Shown here: piece by piece, positions 37,245 through 45,765 of the stretch
Numbering within the stretch: position 1 is the first letter of the stretch
Layout: every line of letters starts with the position of its first letter
Assembly (NCBI GenBank): GCA_009720755.1
Contig: WNKV01000015.1
Location: 62,001-126,000, forward strand
Origin: Rhodoplanes serenus
Lineage (GTDB): Bacteria > Pseudomonadota > Alphaproteobacteria > Rhizobiales > Xanthobacteraceae
DNA length: 64,000 bases
Reading direction: 5' to 3'
Position numbers and translations under genes: made by a program
The notes under the pieces: model-generated
Database searches by the model: none
Told to the model about the DNA's origin: nothing
Seen by the model: the letters and a program-made list of their open reading frames with translations, nothing else

Positions 37245-37406
37245 ATGCGTGCAGAACCCGGCCTGTCCCTGATCACCACCTTCGTCTCGAACATGTGGAC
37301 GCCCATCTTCGTCGCCCTGTTCCTGGCGGTGCTCGCCTACGCCCTGTGGCCGCGCAACGGCGCGATCTTCGACCACGCGGCCAAGATGCCTCTGCGGGAG
37401 GACTGA
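37245..37406 (+). CDS. ccoQ: Small cbb3 oxidase subunit CcoQ/FixQ
   Basis: A 53-residue single-span protein located exactly between ccoO and ccoP. The sequence opens MRAEPGLSLITTFVSNMWTP and has one hydrophobic helix (IFVALFLAVLAYALWP) followed by the conserved short tail (NGAIFDHAAKMPLRED). CcoQ stabilises the oxidase, especially the association of CcoP. The spacing is 9 bp after ccoO and 3 bp before ccoP, with GAGAGGGGACC ahead of the ATG. Confidence 0.93.
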   Translation: MRAEPGLSLITTFVSNMWTPIFVALFLAVLAYALWPRNGAIFDHAAKMPLRED

Positions 37407-37409
37407 GAC

Positions 37410-38279
37410 ATGGCGAAAGAAGACATCGACGCCGTCACCGGCACCGCCACGACCGGCCACGAGTGGGACGGCATCAAGGAGCTGAACAACCCGCTGCCGC
37501 GCTGGTGGCTGTGGACGTTCTATGCCTCCATCGTGTGGGCGGTGCTGTACTGGATCGCCTATCCGGCGTGGCCGCTGGTGTCGAGCTACACATCGGGCCT
37601 GCTCGGCTACTCGTCGCGGGCCAATGTGGCGGCCGATATGGCGGCCCTCCAGGCGCTGCGCGGCGAGAAGGGCGCGGCGCTCGCCAAGGCGGAGCTGGTC
37701 GACATCGAGAAGGACCCGGCGCTGCTCGCCTTCGCCCGTGCCCAGGGCCGTGCCGCCTTCGGCGACAACTGCGCGCCCTGCCACGGCACCGGCGCCACCG
37801 GCTCGAAGGGTTACCCGAACCTCAACGATGACGACTGGCTGTGGGGCGGCACCCTGGAGGCCATCCACCAGACCTTGCAGTTCGGCATCCGCTCGGGCCA
37901 CGCCAACGCCCGCGAGAACCTGATGCCGGCGTTCGGCAAGGACGGCACGCTGAAGAAGGACGAGATCGTCCAGGTGGCGAGCTATGTGCGCTCGCTGGCG
38001 GGCCTCCCGGTCCCGCAGGGCGTCAATCTCGAGGCCGGCAAGAAGCTGTTCGCCGACAACTGCACGGTCTGTCACGGCGACGACGCCAAGGGCAACCCGG
38101 AGCTGGGCGCCCCCAACCTGACCGATCGCATCTGGCTGTACGGCTCTGATCAAGAGGCGGTGGTCGAGACCATCACCAACTCGCGTGCCGGCGTGATGCC
38201 GGCCTGGGCCGACCGTCTCGATCCGGTCACCGTCAAGGCGCTCGCCGTCTATGTCCATACGCTCGGCGGTGGACGCTGA
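37410..38279 (+). CDS. ccoP: Cytochrome cbb3 oxidase subunit III, diheme cytochrome c (CcoP/FixP)
   Basis: Diheme c-type subunit that receives electrons from the bc1 complex or soluble cytochromes. The 289-residue product has the typical cytoplasmic N-terminus with the EWDGIKELNNPLPRWWLWTF motif, one membrane helix, and two heme sites: CAPCH (Cys 121, Cys 124, His 125) and CTVCH (Cys 218, Cys 221, His 222). Last gene of the ccoNOQP operon; only 11 bp separate its stop from the next FixK box. Confidence 0.97.
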   Translation: MAKEDIDAVTGTATTGHEWDGIKELNNPLPRWWLWTFYASIVWAVLYWIAYPAWPLVSSYTSGLLGYSSRANVAADMAALQALRGEKGAALAKAELVDIEKDPALLAFARAQGRAAFGDNCAPCHGTGATGSKGYPNLNDDDWLWGGTLEAIHQTLQFGIRSGHANARENLMPAFGKDGTLKKDEIVQVASYVRSLAGLPVPQGVNLEAGKKLFADNCTVCHGDDAKGNPELGAPNLTDRIWLYGSDQEAVVETITNSRAGVMPAWADRLDPVTVKALAVYVHTLGGGR

Positions 38280-38290
38280 CGTATTCAGAC

Positions 38291-38304
38291 TTGAGAATGA
38301 TCAA
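38291..38304. promoter_or_regulatory. FixK/FNR-type box upstream of ccoG
   Basis: TTGAGAATGATCAA fits TTGA-N6-TCAA with a perfect right half-site ATCAA. With the centre at -41.5, transcription would begin near 38339; TACAAC at 38327-38332 sits where a -10 element is expected. This gives the ccoGH genes a promoter of their own, separate from ccoNOQP. Confidence 0.8.
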
Positions 38305-38399
38305 GTCGACGGACCGTACCGTCGCCTACAACGAAACGCCCCGGTCCATGCCGGACCGGGGCCGAGCTCTGTCCGGAGCGAAGACCATCCGGAGCCAGA

Positions 38400-39884
38400 A
38401 TGATCCGGAGCAACATGGTGCCCCCGCCCATGAACGTGCCCGTCAAGCCCTCCGCCGCCATCGCCGCGGTGCCCGACACGCCGCTCTACGAGGCCGGCAA
38501 GACAGTTTATCCGCAGAGCGTCAAGGGCCGCTTCCGCACCGTCAAATGGGTGCTGATGGCGGTGTTCCTCGGCATCTACTATCTGCTGCCCTTCGTGCGC
38601 TGGGACCGCGGCCCCAACTCGCCCGATCAGGCCGTCCTGGTCGACATCCCCAACACCCGTTTCTACTTCTTCTTCATCGAGCTGTGGCCCCAGGAGGTCT
38701 ACTACTTCACCGGGCTGCTGGTGATCGCCGCGATGGTGCTGTTCCTGATGAACGCCGTCGCGGGCCGCGTCTGGTGCGGCTACGCCTGCCCGCAGACCGT
38801 GTGGACGGACCTGTTCTACGCGGTCGAGCGGTGGATCGAGGGCGACCGTCGCGAGCGCATGAAGAAGGCCAAGGCCGGGCTGACGGCGCGCCGCGTGGGT
38901 GAACTCACGCTCAAGCACGGCATCTGGCTGCTGATCGCCTGGTGGACCGGCGGCGCCTGGGTGCTCTACTTCGCCGACGCGCCGACCCTGGTGAAGGACC
39001 TCGCCACCTTCGAGGCCCCGATGGTGGCCTATGCGTGCATCGGTGTCCTCACCTTCACCACCTACACGCTCGCCGGCCACATGCGCGAGCAGGTGTGCAT
39101 CTACATGTGCCCGTGGCCGCGCATCCAGGCGGCGTTGACCGACGAGTGGGCGCTGAACGTCACCTATCGCTACGACCGCGGCGAGCCGCGCACCTCGACC
39201 AAGAAGGCGGCCGATCTGCGCGCGCTCGGCGCCAAGGCGGGCGACTGCGTCGACTGCCTGCAATGCGTCGCCGTCTGCCCGACCGGGGTCGACATCCGCG
39301 ACGGCGCGCAGCTCGGCTGCATCCAGTGCGGCTTGTGCATCGACGCCTGTGACGCCGTGATGGCCAAGGTGGGCCGGCCGAGCGGGCTGATCGCCTACGA
39401 CAACGACGTCAACATCGAGCGGCGGCTCTCCGGCGAGGCGCCGGTCTATCGCTTCGTGCGTGCCCGCACGCTGATCTACACCGGCATCATCGCGCTGGTC
39501 GGGCTGGTGATGCTCTACACCCTGTCGACCCGCACCATGGTCGACGTCAACGTGCTGCACGACCGCAACCCGCTGTTCGTGTCGCTGTCCGACGGCTCGG
39601 TCCGCAACGCCTACACGGTCCGCTTTCTTAACAAGCGGTCGGATCTGCGCACCTTCGAGCTGTCGGTCGCCGGGGTGCCGATCCCGGTCGTGCACGTCAT
39701 CGGCGAGGAGCCGGGGAGCCGCACCATCGTGGCTGTCGGTCCGGATCAGACCCGCGAGGTGCGCGTTCTCGTCACCGTGCCGCCCGCCGCCCGCATCGAG
39801 AAGTCGAACGGCATCACCTTCACGGTGCGCGACGTCGACTCGGGCGACACCGCGACCGCCACCGACCACTTCTTCGGCCCGTGA
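38400..39884 (+). CDS. ccoG: Cytochrome cbb3 oxidase accessory protein CcoG/FixG
   Basis: A membrane-bound polyferredoxin-like protein that reduces copper for cbb3 oxidase maturation. The 494-residue product has several membrane helices in its first half, the conserved CGYACPQTVWTDLFYAVERW, and two [4Fe-4S] motifs, CVDCLQCVAVCPTGVDI and CIQCGLCIDACDAVM. A C-terminal periplasmic Ig-like domain ends it (RNAYTVRFLNKRSDLRTFEL). ATG codons at 38415 and 38430 are possible alternatives to 38400, which follows CCGGAGCCAGA. First gene of the ccoGHIS group. Confidence 0.95.
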   Translation: MIRSNMVPPPMNVPVKPSAAIAAVPDTPLYEAGKTVYPQSVKGRFRTVKWVLMAVFLGIYYLLPFVRWDRGPNSPDQAVLVDIPNTRFYFFFIELWPQEVYYFTGLLVIAAMVLFLMNAVAGRVWCGYACPQTVWTDLFYAVERWIEGDRRERMKKAKAGLTARRVGELTLKHGIWLLIAWWTGGAWVLYFADAPTLVKDLATFEAPMVAYACIGVLTFTTYTLAGHMREQVCIYMCPWPRIQAALTDEWALNVTYRYDRGEPRTSTKKAADLRALGAKAGDCVDCLQCVAVCPTGVDIRDGAQLGCIQCGLCIDACDAVMAKVGRPSGLIAYDNDVNIERRLSGEAPVYRFVRARTLIYTGIIALVGLVMLYTLSTRTMVDVNVLHDRNPLFVSLSDGSVRNAYTVRFLNKRSDLRTFELSVAGVPIPVVHVIGEEPGSRTIVAVGPDQTREVRVLVTVPPAARIEKSNGITFTVRDVDSGDTATATDHFFGP

Positions 39885-39907
39885 CGGCCCCGACAGGAGC
39901 GACCCCC

Positions 39908-40420
39908 ATGGACACGGACCTCGCGGCTTCGGGCCGCCCGCCTCGCCCGCTGACCGGGCGCCGCGTCGCGGTGTATCTCGGCGCCTTCTTCACCCTGGTG
40001 ATCGGCGTCAACGGCATCATGATGAAGCTCGCCGTCGACACCCTGCCGGGCACCGTGGTGGACAGCGCCTACCGGGCGAGCCTCGCCTACAACGGCGAGA
40101 TCGCCGCCGCGCAGGCGCAGGCGGCGCGCGCCTGGCGGGTCGCCGCCCATGTGGAGCGCGGCGCCGACAGCCGCGCCAGCGTGCGCATCGAGGCGCGCGA
40201 CGGCGCCGACCTGCCGGTCAGCGGGCTCGTCGTCTCGGCCCGGCTGGCGCGCCCGACCGACCGGCGCGACGACCGCCCGGTGCGTCTCGCCGAGCGCGAC
40301 ATCGGCATCTATCGCGGCGAGGCCGCGGACGTGCCGCCCGGCCAGTGGGACCTGGTGATCGAGGCGGAGCGCGGCGGCGACCGCGTCTATCTCTCGCGCA
40401 ACCGGGTGGTGCTGCCTTAG
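39908..40420 (+). CDS. ccoH: cbb3 oxidase accessory protein FixH/CcoH
   Basis: A 170-residue membrane-anchored protein needed for stable assembly of cbb3 oxidase. It has a Pro/Arg-rich start, one membrane helix (VAVYLGAFFTLVIGVNGIMM) followed by the family-typical KLAVDTLPGTVVDSAYRASL, and a periplasmic beta-rich domain. The ATG at 39908 has AGGAG 8 nt upstream; a GTG at 39881 overlapping the ccoG stop would add nine residues. It is followed by a repeat-containing gap rather than directly by ccoI. Confidence 0.92.
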   Translation: MDTDLAASGRPPRPLTGRRVAVYLGAFFTLVIGVNGIMMKLAVDTLPGTVVDSAYRASLAYNGEIAAAQAQAARAWRVAAHVERGADSRASVRIEARDGADLPVSGLVVSARLARPTDRRDDRPVRLAERDIGIYRGEAADVPPGQWDLVIEAERGGDRVYLSRNRVVLP

Positions 40421-40429
40421 CATCGGCCG

Positions 40430-40600
40430 CAGCGCCGTAAACGCGGCGCTCGGACTCCCTCTCCCCGCCAGCGGGGAGAGGGTCGGGGTGAGGGGCGGCG
40501 GCGGTTCGCACCGAGCCGCGACGCCCTCTCGCCCGGCCCCCATGCCTTCGGCATGCGGTCCGACCTCTCCCCCCGCGCGGAGAGGTGAGGGCCGCGGGAC
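40430..40600. repeat. Dispersed-type palindromic element between ccoH and ccoI
   Basis: A strong hairpin with 12-bp arms CCCTCTCCCCGC/GCGGGGAGAGGG (40457-40468 with 40471-40482) is followed by GTCGGGGTGAGGGG. A second related segment is present (ATGCCTTCGGCATGCGG and ACCTCTCCCCCC around 40540-40585). CTCTCCCC-type elements of this kind are dispersed in many alphaproteobacterial genomes. It splits the normally tight ccoGHIS operon; ccoI begins within 20 bp of its end. Confidence 0.65.
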
Positions 40601-40617
40601 ACGGGAACAGCGTGGAC

Positions 40618-42894
40618 ATGACCGAGACCCCCGTTCTCACCAAGACCGATCTCACCAATCCCGATCTCTCCCACTTCGTCGAGAAGCTGGATGACGGCCG
40701 CGCCCGCCTCAATCTCGCGGTCGAGGGAATGACCTGCGCGGCCTGCATGTTCGAGATCGAGGGCGGGCTCGGCACGCTGCCGAACGTCACCCAGGCGCGC
40801 GCCAATCTCACCGCCGGCCGTGTCGCGGTCGAGTGGCGGGACGATGCGGTCGATCCCGCCGCCGTGGTCGGCCGGCTCGCCGCGCTCGGCTACAAGGCGT
40901 ATCCCTACGACGCGCGGCGGATGGAGTCGGAGGAGCAGCAGGAGGCCAAGTTCCTGCTGCGCTGCCTCGGCGTCGCCGCCTTCGCGGCCATGAACGTGAT
41001 GCTGCTGTCGGTCTCCGTGTGGTCCGGCAATGCCACCGACATCACGCCGGAGCAGCGCGACTTCTTCCACTGGCTGTCGGCCCTGATCGCGCTGCCGGCG
41101 GTCGCCTATGCGGGCCAGCCGTTCTTCCGCTCGGCGATGCGGGCCGTGCTGGCCGGTCGCCTCAACATGGACGTGCCGATCACCCTCGGGGTGCTGCTCG
41201 CCCTCGGCCTCTCGGTGTTCGAGACGCTCAACCACGCCGAGCACGCCTATTTCGATTCCGCCGTGATGCTGCTCGCCTTCCTGCTGGCCGGCCGCTGGCT
41301 CGACCAGAACATGCGCCGGCGCACCCGCGCGGTCGCCGCCAATCTCGCCGCCCTCAAGGCCGAGACGGCGGTGAAGTTCGTCGGCGACGGCGAGATCAGC
41401 GAGGTGCCGGTGGCGGCGATCCGGCCCGGCGATCTCGTGCTGGTGCGCCCGGGCGAGCGCATCGCAGTCGACGGCGAGGTGGAGGAGGGGCGCTCCGAGA
41501 TCGACCAGAGCCTGGTCACCGGCGAGACCGCGCATGTCACGGCCGAGCGCGGCACGCTGGTCTATGCCGGCACCCTCAACGTCGTCGGCACGCTGCGGGT
41601 GCGAGTGGGGGCGGTCGAGCGCGGCACCCTGCTCGACGAGGTGACGCGGCTCCTGGATCGCGCCGTCGAGGCGCGCTCGCACTATGTCCGGCTGGCCGAG
41701 CGGGCGGCGCGGCTCTACGCGCCGGTCGTCCATCTCACGGCGCTTCTCACGCTCGCCGGATGGGTGCTGGCCGGCGCCGGCTGGCACCAGGCGGTGGTGA
41801 TCGCCATCGCGGTGCTGATCATCACCTGCCCGTGCGCGCTCGGCCTGGCGATTCCCGCCGTCCAGGTGGTGGCGTCGGGCGCGCTGTTCCGCGGCGGCGT
41901 GCTGCTCGCCTCCGGCGACGCCATCGAGCGGCTCGCCGCGGTCGACACCGTGATCTTCGACAAGACCGGCACGCTGACGCTGCCGGAGCCCGAGCTGGTC
42001 AACGGCGATGCCGTCAATCCCGCCGTGCTGGCGCTCGCCGGCCGGCTGGCGCTGACCAGCCGCCATCCGCTCGCCGCCGCGGTGGCCCGCGCGGCGGGCG
42101 CCACCTCGCCGCTCTCTGGTGCCACCGAGGAGCCGGGGCAGGGGGTGCTGGCCGTGGTGGACGGCGAAGAGCTGCGGCTCGGGCGGCCGTCCTGGTGCGG
42201 CGCCGAGGCGGCTGCGGCGCGGCTCGCGGCGGCCGATCCGGAAGCCTCGGTGATCGCCTTTCGGCACGGTTCCGCGACGGCGGTGTTCGCCGTGCGTCAG
42301 CGCCTGCGTGCCGACGCCACCGCGGTGATCGCCGGCCTCCGCGCGCGCGGCCTCTCGGTCGAGATCCTGTCGGGCGACCGCGAGGCCGCGGTCTCGCATG
42401 TGGCCCGCCAGCTCGGCGTCGCCACGGCGCGAGCCGGCGCCACCCCGGCCGACAAGATCGCCCATGTGGAGGCGCTGCGGGCCGCCGGCCGCACCGTGCT
42501 GATGGTCGGCGACGGCATCAACGACGCGCCGGCGCTCGCCGCCGCCGACGTGTCGCTGTCGCCGGTGTCGGCCGCCCATCTGACGCAGTCGGCCTCCGAC
42601 GCGGTGTTCCTCGGCGACCGCCTCCAGCCGGTGGCGACCGCCCTCGACGTCACCCGCCGGGCGCGCCGCATCATGACCGAGAACCTGTGGCTCGCGGTGG
42701 TCTACAACGCCATCGCGGTGCCGGTGGCGATCGCCGGCTATGCCACGCCGCTGGTGGCCGCGGTGGCGATGTCGGGCTCGTCGATGCTGGTGATCCTCAA
42801 CGCGCTCCGCGCCCGCGCGCCGGGCCGCGACCCACCGGGCGCCAGCGGGCCGGACGGCATCGACATTGTGCGGGCGGCGCCCCGCCCCATATGA
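40618..42894 (+). CDS. ccoI: Copper-translocating P1B-type ATPase CcoI/FixI
   Basis: Exports Cu+ to the periplasm or membrane for loading CuB of the cbb3 oxidase. The 758-residue protein has an N-terminal HMA-like metal site GMTCAACMFEIEGG (Cys 40, Cys 43) and eight membrane segments with the transport motif Cys-Pro-Cys at 404-406 (ITCPCALGLAIPAVQ). The phosphorylation site is DKTGTLTLPEPE (Asp 448) and the hinge is MVGDGINDAPALAAADV. ATG 40618 is used; GTG 40612 is an alternative. Unlike most fixI genes it is not adjacent to fixH, being separated by a 197-bp repeat-containing gap. Confidence 0.95.
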   Translation: MTETPVLTKTDLTNPDLSHFVEKLDDGRARLNLAVEGMTCAACMFEIEGGLGTLPNVTQARANLTAGRVAVEWRDDAVDPAAVVGRLAALGYKAYPYDARRMESEEQQEAKFLLRCLGVAAFAAMNVMLLSVSVWSGNATDITPEQRDFFHWLSALIALPAVAYAGQPFFRSAMRAVLAGRLNMDVPITLGVLLALGLSVFETLNHAEHAYFDSAVMLLAFLLAGRWLDQNMRRRTRAVAANLAALKAETAVKFVGDGEISEVPVAAIRPGDLVLVRPGERIAVDGEVEEGRSEIDQSLVTGETAHVTAERGTLVYAGTLNVVGTLRVRVGAVERGTLLDEVTRLLDRAVEARSHYVRLAERAARLYAPVVHLTALLTLAGWVLAGAGWHQAVVIAIAVLIITCPCALGLAIPAVQVVASGALFRGGVLLASGDAIERLAAVDTVIFDKTGTLTLPEPELVNGDAVNPAVLALAGRLALTSRHPLAAAVARAAGATSPLSGATEEPGQGVLAVVDGEELRLGRPSWCGAEAAAARLAAADPEASVIAFRHGSATAVFAVRQRLRADATAVIAGLRARGLSVEILSGDREAAVSHVARQLGVATARAGATPADKIAHVEALRAAGRTVLMVGDGINDAPALAAADVSLSPVSAAHLTQSASDAVFLGDRLQPVATALDVTRRARRIMTENLWLAVVYNAIAVPVAIAGYATPLVAAVAMSGSSMLVILNALRARAPGRDPPGASGPDGIDIVRAAPRPI

Positions 42895-42958
42895 AATCGA
42901 AGCGCCAGCCGGCGGGCTGGTGTCACCGGCGCGCCGTGAGCCGACAGGGAGGCGGATG

Positions 42959-43129
42959 ATGGAAGTCCTGGTCTATCTGGTGCCGCTCGCCCTGCTTCTC
43001 GGGCTCACCGGCCTCGCCGCCTTCCTGTGGTCGCTGAAGTCCGGCCAGTACGACGATCTCGATGGCGCCGCCTGGCGCGCCATCCTGGACGACGACAAGC
43101 TGCCGCCCGCGCCGCCACGCAAGCCGTGA
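42959..43129 (+). CDS. ccoS: cbb3 oxidase maturation protein CcoS/FixS
   Basis: A 56-residue single-span protein with the sequence MEVLVYLVPLALLLGLTGL followed by the signature FLWSLKSGQYDDLDGAAWRI-like region (here AAWRAILDDDK). CcoS is required to insert the redox cofactors into CcoN. AGGGAGG lies 6 nt before the ATG at 42959; the adjacent ATG at 42956 is less well spaced. It follows ccoI by 64 bp and ends the operon. Confidence 0.93.
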   Translation: MEVLVYLVPLALLLGLTGLAAFLWSLKSGQYDDLDGAAWRAILDDDKLPPAPPRKP

Positions 43130-43150
43130 CCGGCGCCGCCGGCGCGGCTC

Positions 43151-43630
43151 TCAGTCGATCTCCACCTCGGCCTCGATCTCGACCGAGATTCCGAACGGCA
43201 GCGACGCGACCCCGATGGCCGAGCGGGCGTGCTGGCCGCGCTCCGGCCCGAACACGGCGAGCACCAGGTCCGAGAAGCCGTTGATGACCCGCGGCATATC
43301 CTGGAAGCCCGGCGCCCCCGCCACCATGCCGAAGGCGCGCACCCAGCAGGTGATGCGGTCGAGATCGCCGAGTTCCCGGGCGAGGCTCGCCAGGATCGAG
43401 AGGCCGGTGAGGCGAGCGGCCTCCGTCGCCTCCTCCACCGAGATGCCGTCGCCGACCCGGCCGGGCCGTGCCCACAGGCGGCCGTCCGGCAGCACCGGAC
43501 CGTGACCCGAGATCACGGCGCGCCGGCCGACCAGCCGCACCGGGCGGAACGGCAGCACCGTGCCGGGCGGAAGCTGGGGGCCGGGGGGCAGCACCAGGCC
43601 GAGCGCCTTCAGGCGGGCTTCGATGGACAT
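43151..43630 (-). CDS. RidA/YjgF-family protein
   Basis: A 159-residue member of the RidA superfamily, in the subgroup of slightly longer proteins (start MSIEARLKALGLVLPPGPQL). Conserved elements include AVISGHGPVLPDGRL, the central NGFSDLVLAVFGPERGQHAR, and the C-terminal SAIGVASLPFGISVEIEAEV, which contains the Arg and Gly/Leu-Pro pattern that lines the RidA active site. RidA proteins hydrolyse reactive enamines and imines from PLP enzymes. It is placed on the opposite strand to the cco genes and 303 bp downstream of hemA, a PLP enzyme gene on the same strand. Confidence 0.9.
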   Translation of the reverse strand: MSIEARLKALGLVLPPGPQLPPGTVLPFRPVRLVGRRAVISGHGPVLPDGRLWARPGRVGDGISVEEATEAARLTGLSILASLARELGDLDRITCWVRAFGMVAGAPGFQDMPRVINGFSDLVLAVFGPERGQHARSAIGVASLPFGISVEIEAEVEID

Positions 43631-43835
43631 CGAGACCTCATGAATGGGGACAATGCGGGCCGAACGCGCCGACGTGATACGCCGTCCGGGTGATCGCGTC
43701 GTGCCCATTCCGGGTGTCCCGCGCCGATTGGCGGTCCGGACTCCCGTCAAGAGCCGGCGAGCAGGCCGCCTCATGCACGCCCCGACGGCCACCACCGGCG
43801 ACGGACGGGTCCGGCCGGCCGGCGGAGCGCCGTGC

Positions 43836-43862
43836 AAAAAAGCGCGGGCCGAAGGCCCGCGC
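43836..43862 (-). terminator. Intrinsic terminator of hemA
   Basis: A 9-bp GC stem GCGCGGGCC/GGCCCGCGC (43842-43850 with 43854-43862) with a GAA loop is followed on the minus strand by six T residues (43836-43841). It lies 71 bp beyond the hemA stop, separating hemA from the RidA-like gene. The rest of 43631-43933 holds nothing else I can support. Confidence 0.88.
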
Positions 43863-43933
43863 GGAGTGGTCCAGGTCGAAGTCGAAGCGATCATCGGCGG
43901 CCGCAACGGCCGCCGTGGTCGTGACGCAGGCCG

Positions 43934-45163
43934 CTACTCGGCCGCCATGGCGCGCGGCTTCAGCGGAAGCTGGAGGCGCTGCCACACATCGACCAGCGCC
44001 TCGGCGAGCGCATGGATCAGCGCATCGTCGTGATAGGGCGACGGCGTGATGCGCAGCCGCTCGGTGCCCTTCGGCACTGTCGGATAGTTGATCGGCTGGA
44101 TGTAGATGCCGTGCTCATCCAGCAGGATGTCGGTGGCGGCCTTGCACTTCTCGGCGTCGCACACCATCACCGGCACGATGTGGGTGTCGGTCGGCAGCAC
44201 CGGCAGGCCGGCCGCCGACAGCACCGCCTTCAGGGTGGCGGCGCGGTCCTGGTGGCGCTCGCGCTCCCAGGTCGACGACTTCAGGTGCTTGATGGCGGCC
44301 GTGGCGGCGGCGCAGATCGACGGCGGCAGCGCGGTGGTGAAGATGAAGCCGGGCGCATAGGAGCGCACCGCGTCCACCACGTCCTTGCTGCCGGTGATGT
44401 AGCCACCGAGGCAGCCGAACGCCTTGGCGAGCGTCGCCTCGACCACGTCGACGCGCTGCATCTCGCCCTGGTGCTCGGCCTGGCCGCCGCCGCGCGCGCC
44501 GTACATGCCGACCGCGTGCACCTCGTCGATGTAGGTCATCGCGTTGTACTTCTCGGCGAGGTCGCAGATCTTGCCGATCGGCGAGACGTCGCCGTCCATC
44601 GAGTACAGGCCCTCGAAGACGATCAGCTTGGCCCGCTCCTTGCCGGCCTTCTTCAGCAGATCCTCCAGGTGCTCGACGTCGTTGTGACGCCACACCACCT
44701 TGTCGGTGCCGGCATTGCGCACGCCGGTGATCATCGAGTTGTGGTTGAGGGCGTCGGAGAGGATCAGGCAGTTCGGCAGCAGCTTGGCGATGGTGGAGAT
44801 GCCGGCGTCGTTGGAGACGTAGCCGGAGGTGAACACCAGGCCGGCCTCCTTGCCGTGCAGGTCGGCCAGCTCTTCCTCCAGCAGCACCAGCGGATGGTTG
44901 GTGCCGGCGATGTTGCGGGTGCCGCCGGCGCCGGCGCCCATGCGGGTCGCCGTCTCCACCATGGCGCCGACCACCTTGGGGTGCTGGCCCATGCCGAGAT
45001 AGTCGTTGGAGCACCAGACGACGACGTCGCGCGGTCCCTGCGGCGTATGGTGGATCGCGTGGGGGAACCGACCGGCCAGGCGCTCGAGGTGGGCGAACAC
45101 CCGGTAACGGCGCTCATCGTGCAGCCGGTTCAACGCCTCGGTGAAAAAAGCGTTATAGTTCAT
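43934..45163 (-). CDS. hemA: 5-aminolevulinate synthase
   Basis: First enzyme of the C4 (Shemin) heme pathway, condensing glycine and succinyl-CoA with PLP; it is characteristic of alphaproteobacteria. The 409-residue product begins [20 protein letters not shown] and contains [20 protein letters not shown], the PLP-contact region [13 protein letters not shown] and [11 protein letters not shown], and the Schiff-base Lys 247 in [15 protein letters not shown]. Placement next to the ccoNOQP/GHIS genes and a FixK-type box in its promoter imply induction under low oxygen together with the oxidase that needs the heme. Confidence 0.97.
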   Translation of the reverse strand: MNYNAFFTEALNRLHDERRYRVFAHLERLAGRFPHAIHHTPQGPRDVVVWCSNDYLGMGQHPKVVGAMVETATRMGAGAGGTRNIAGTNHPLVLLEEELADLHGKEAGLVFTSGYVSNDAGISTIAKLLPNCLILSDALNHNSMITGVRNAGTDKVVWRHNDVEHLEDLLKKAGKERAKLIVFEGLYSMDGDVSPIGKICDLAEKYNAMTYIDEVHAVGMYGARGGGQAEHQGEMQRVDVVEATLAKAFGCLGGYITGSKDVVDAVRSYAPGFIFTTALPPSICAAATAAIKHLKSSTWERERHQDRAATLKAVLSAAGLPVLPTDTHIVPVMVCDAEKCKAATDILLDEHGIYIQPINYPTVPKGTERLRITPSPYHDDALIHALAEALVDVWQRLQLPLKPRAMAAE

Positions 45164-45220
45164 AGAATTAACTCCCCCGATCCACGGTCGGTAGAAGACG
45201 AGATTAGCATGTGATCGTCG

Positions 45221-45266
45221 GAGTTGACAACGAGAGCTGTCATGCTGCCTTGACGTTTGTCAACTC
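45221..45266. repeat. 10-bp inverted repeat in the hemA promoter
   Basis: GAGTTGACAA (45221-45230) is repeated as its exact complement TTGTCAACTC (45257-45266), spacing 26 bp. The right arm shares seven bases with the FixK-type box. The left arm, read on the minus strand, contains TTGTCA, which has a -35 like look 16 bp before GCTAAT (45208-45203). Confidence 0.7.
45250..45263. promoter_or_regulatory. FixK/FNR-type box upstream of hemA
   Basis: TTGACGTTTGTCAA is a perfect 5-bp dyad (TTGAC-N4-GTCAA) fitting TTGA-N6-TCAA. Its centre is about 93 nt upstream of the hemA ATG. Relative to the candidate -10 element GCTAAT the box would lie near -60, the position typical of class I activation. Promoter geometry is inferred by eye. 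Confidence 0.78.
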
Positions 45267-45765
45267 TGCGACCTTCGCGGGCTCCGATTCGGCTGATCGG
45301 GCGCCTTGCCTCCTCCTGCCGCGCGACCGGCCCGGGATCGGGTGCGGCCCCGCGACCGGCACGCGCGCATTGGAATTGTCCTAGACCCAGATCGACTTCA
45401 AAGAAAGCCGAGAACGCGGGGCTGCCTGCGGTCCGACAAGGACGCCGGGCATTGTCGCAGTGGGCCGGTGTCGAGATGCCGCCCGACCCGATTCCGCCTG
45501 CCGCGGGAGCTGCTCCCGACCGGCGTCGGAGCTTCGGACCGGCGCTCACGCGGCGGTTTCCACTTCGGCCGGAAACGCGCTAGGGAACGAGGCCGAGGGC
45601 CGAATCGGTCGCAACCTCCGGTGCCGGCCGCGTTCCTGGACCCGGTCGGGTCCGCCGGGCGGGGCTGCGGGGTTGCAGGGCCTGCGTGGTTGTCGGGTCG
45701 GCGGCCGCGGACTATGGGTAGGGCGCTTCCGGGGCCGCCGGGTTTTGCTTTAAGTCGTTGCGATC
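45267..45765. other. Intergenic region between hemA and ycjX, no recognised feature
   Basis: About 500 bp between divergent genes, beyond the hemA operator. Open frames on both strands are short and have random composition. I see no tRNA, terminator or repeat. The ycjX promoter must lie here. Confidence 0.5.

Noticed and set aside
29844-45163. Nitrogen fixation locus
   Set aside because: The fix genes here are the oxygen-response and cbb3 oxidase set. No nif genes and no fixABCX are present in the window.
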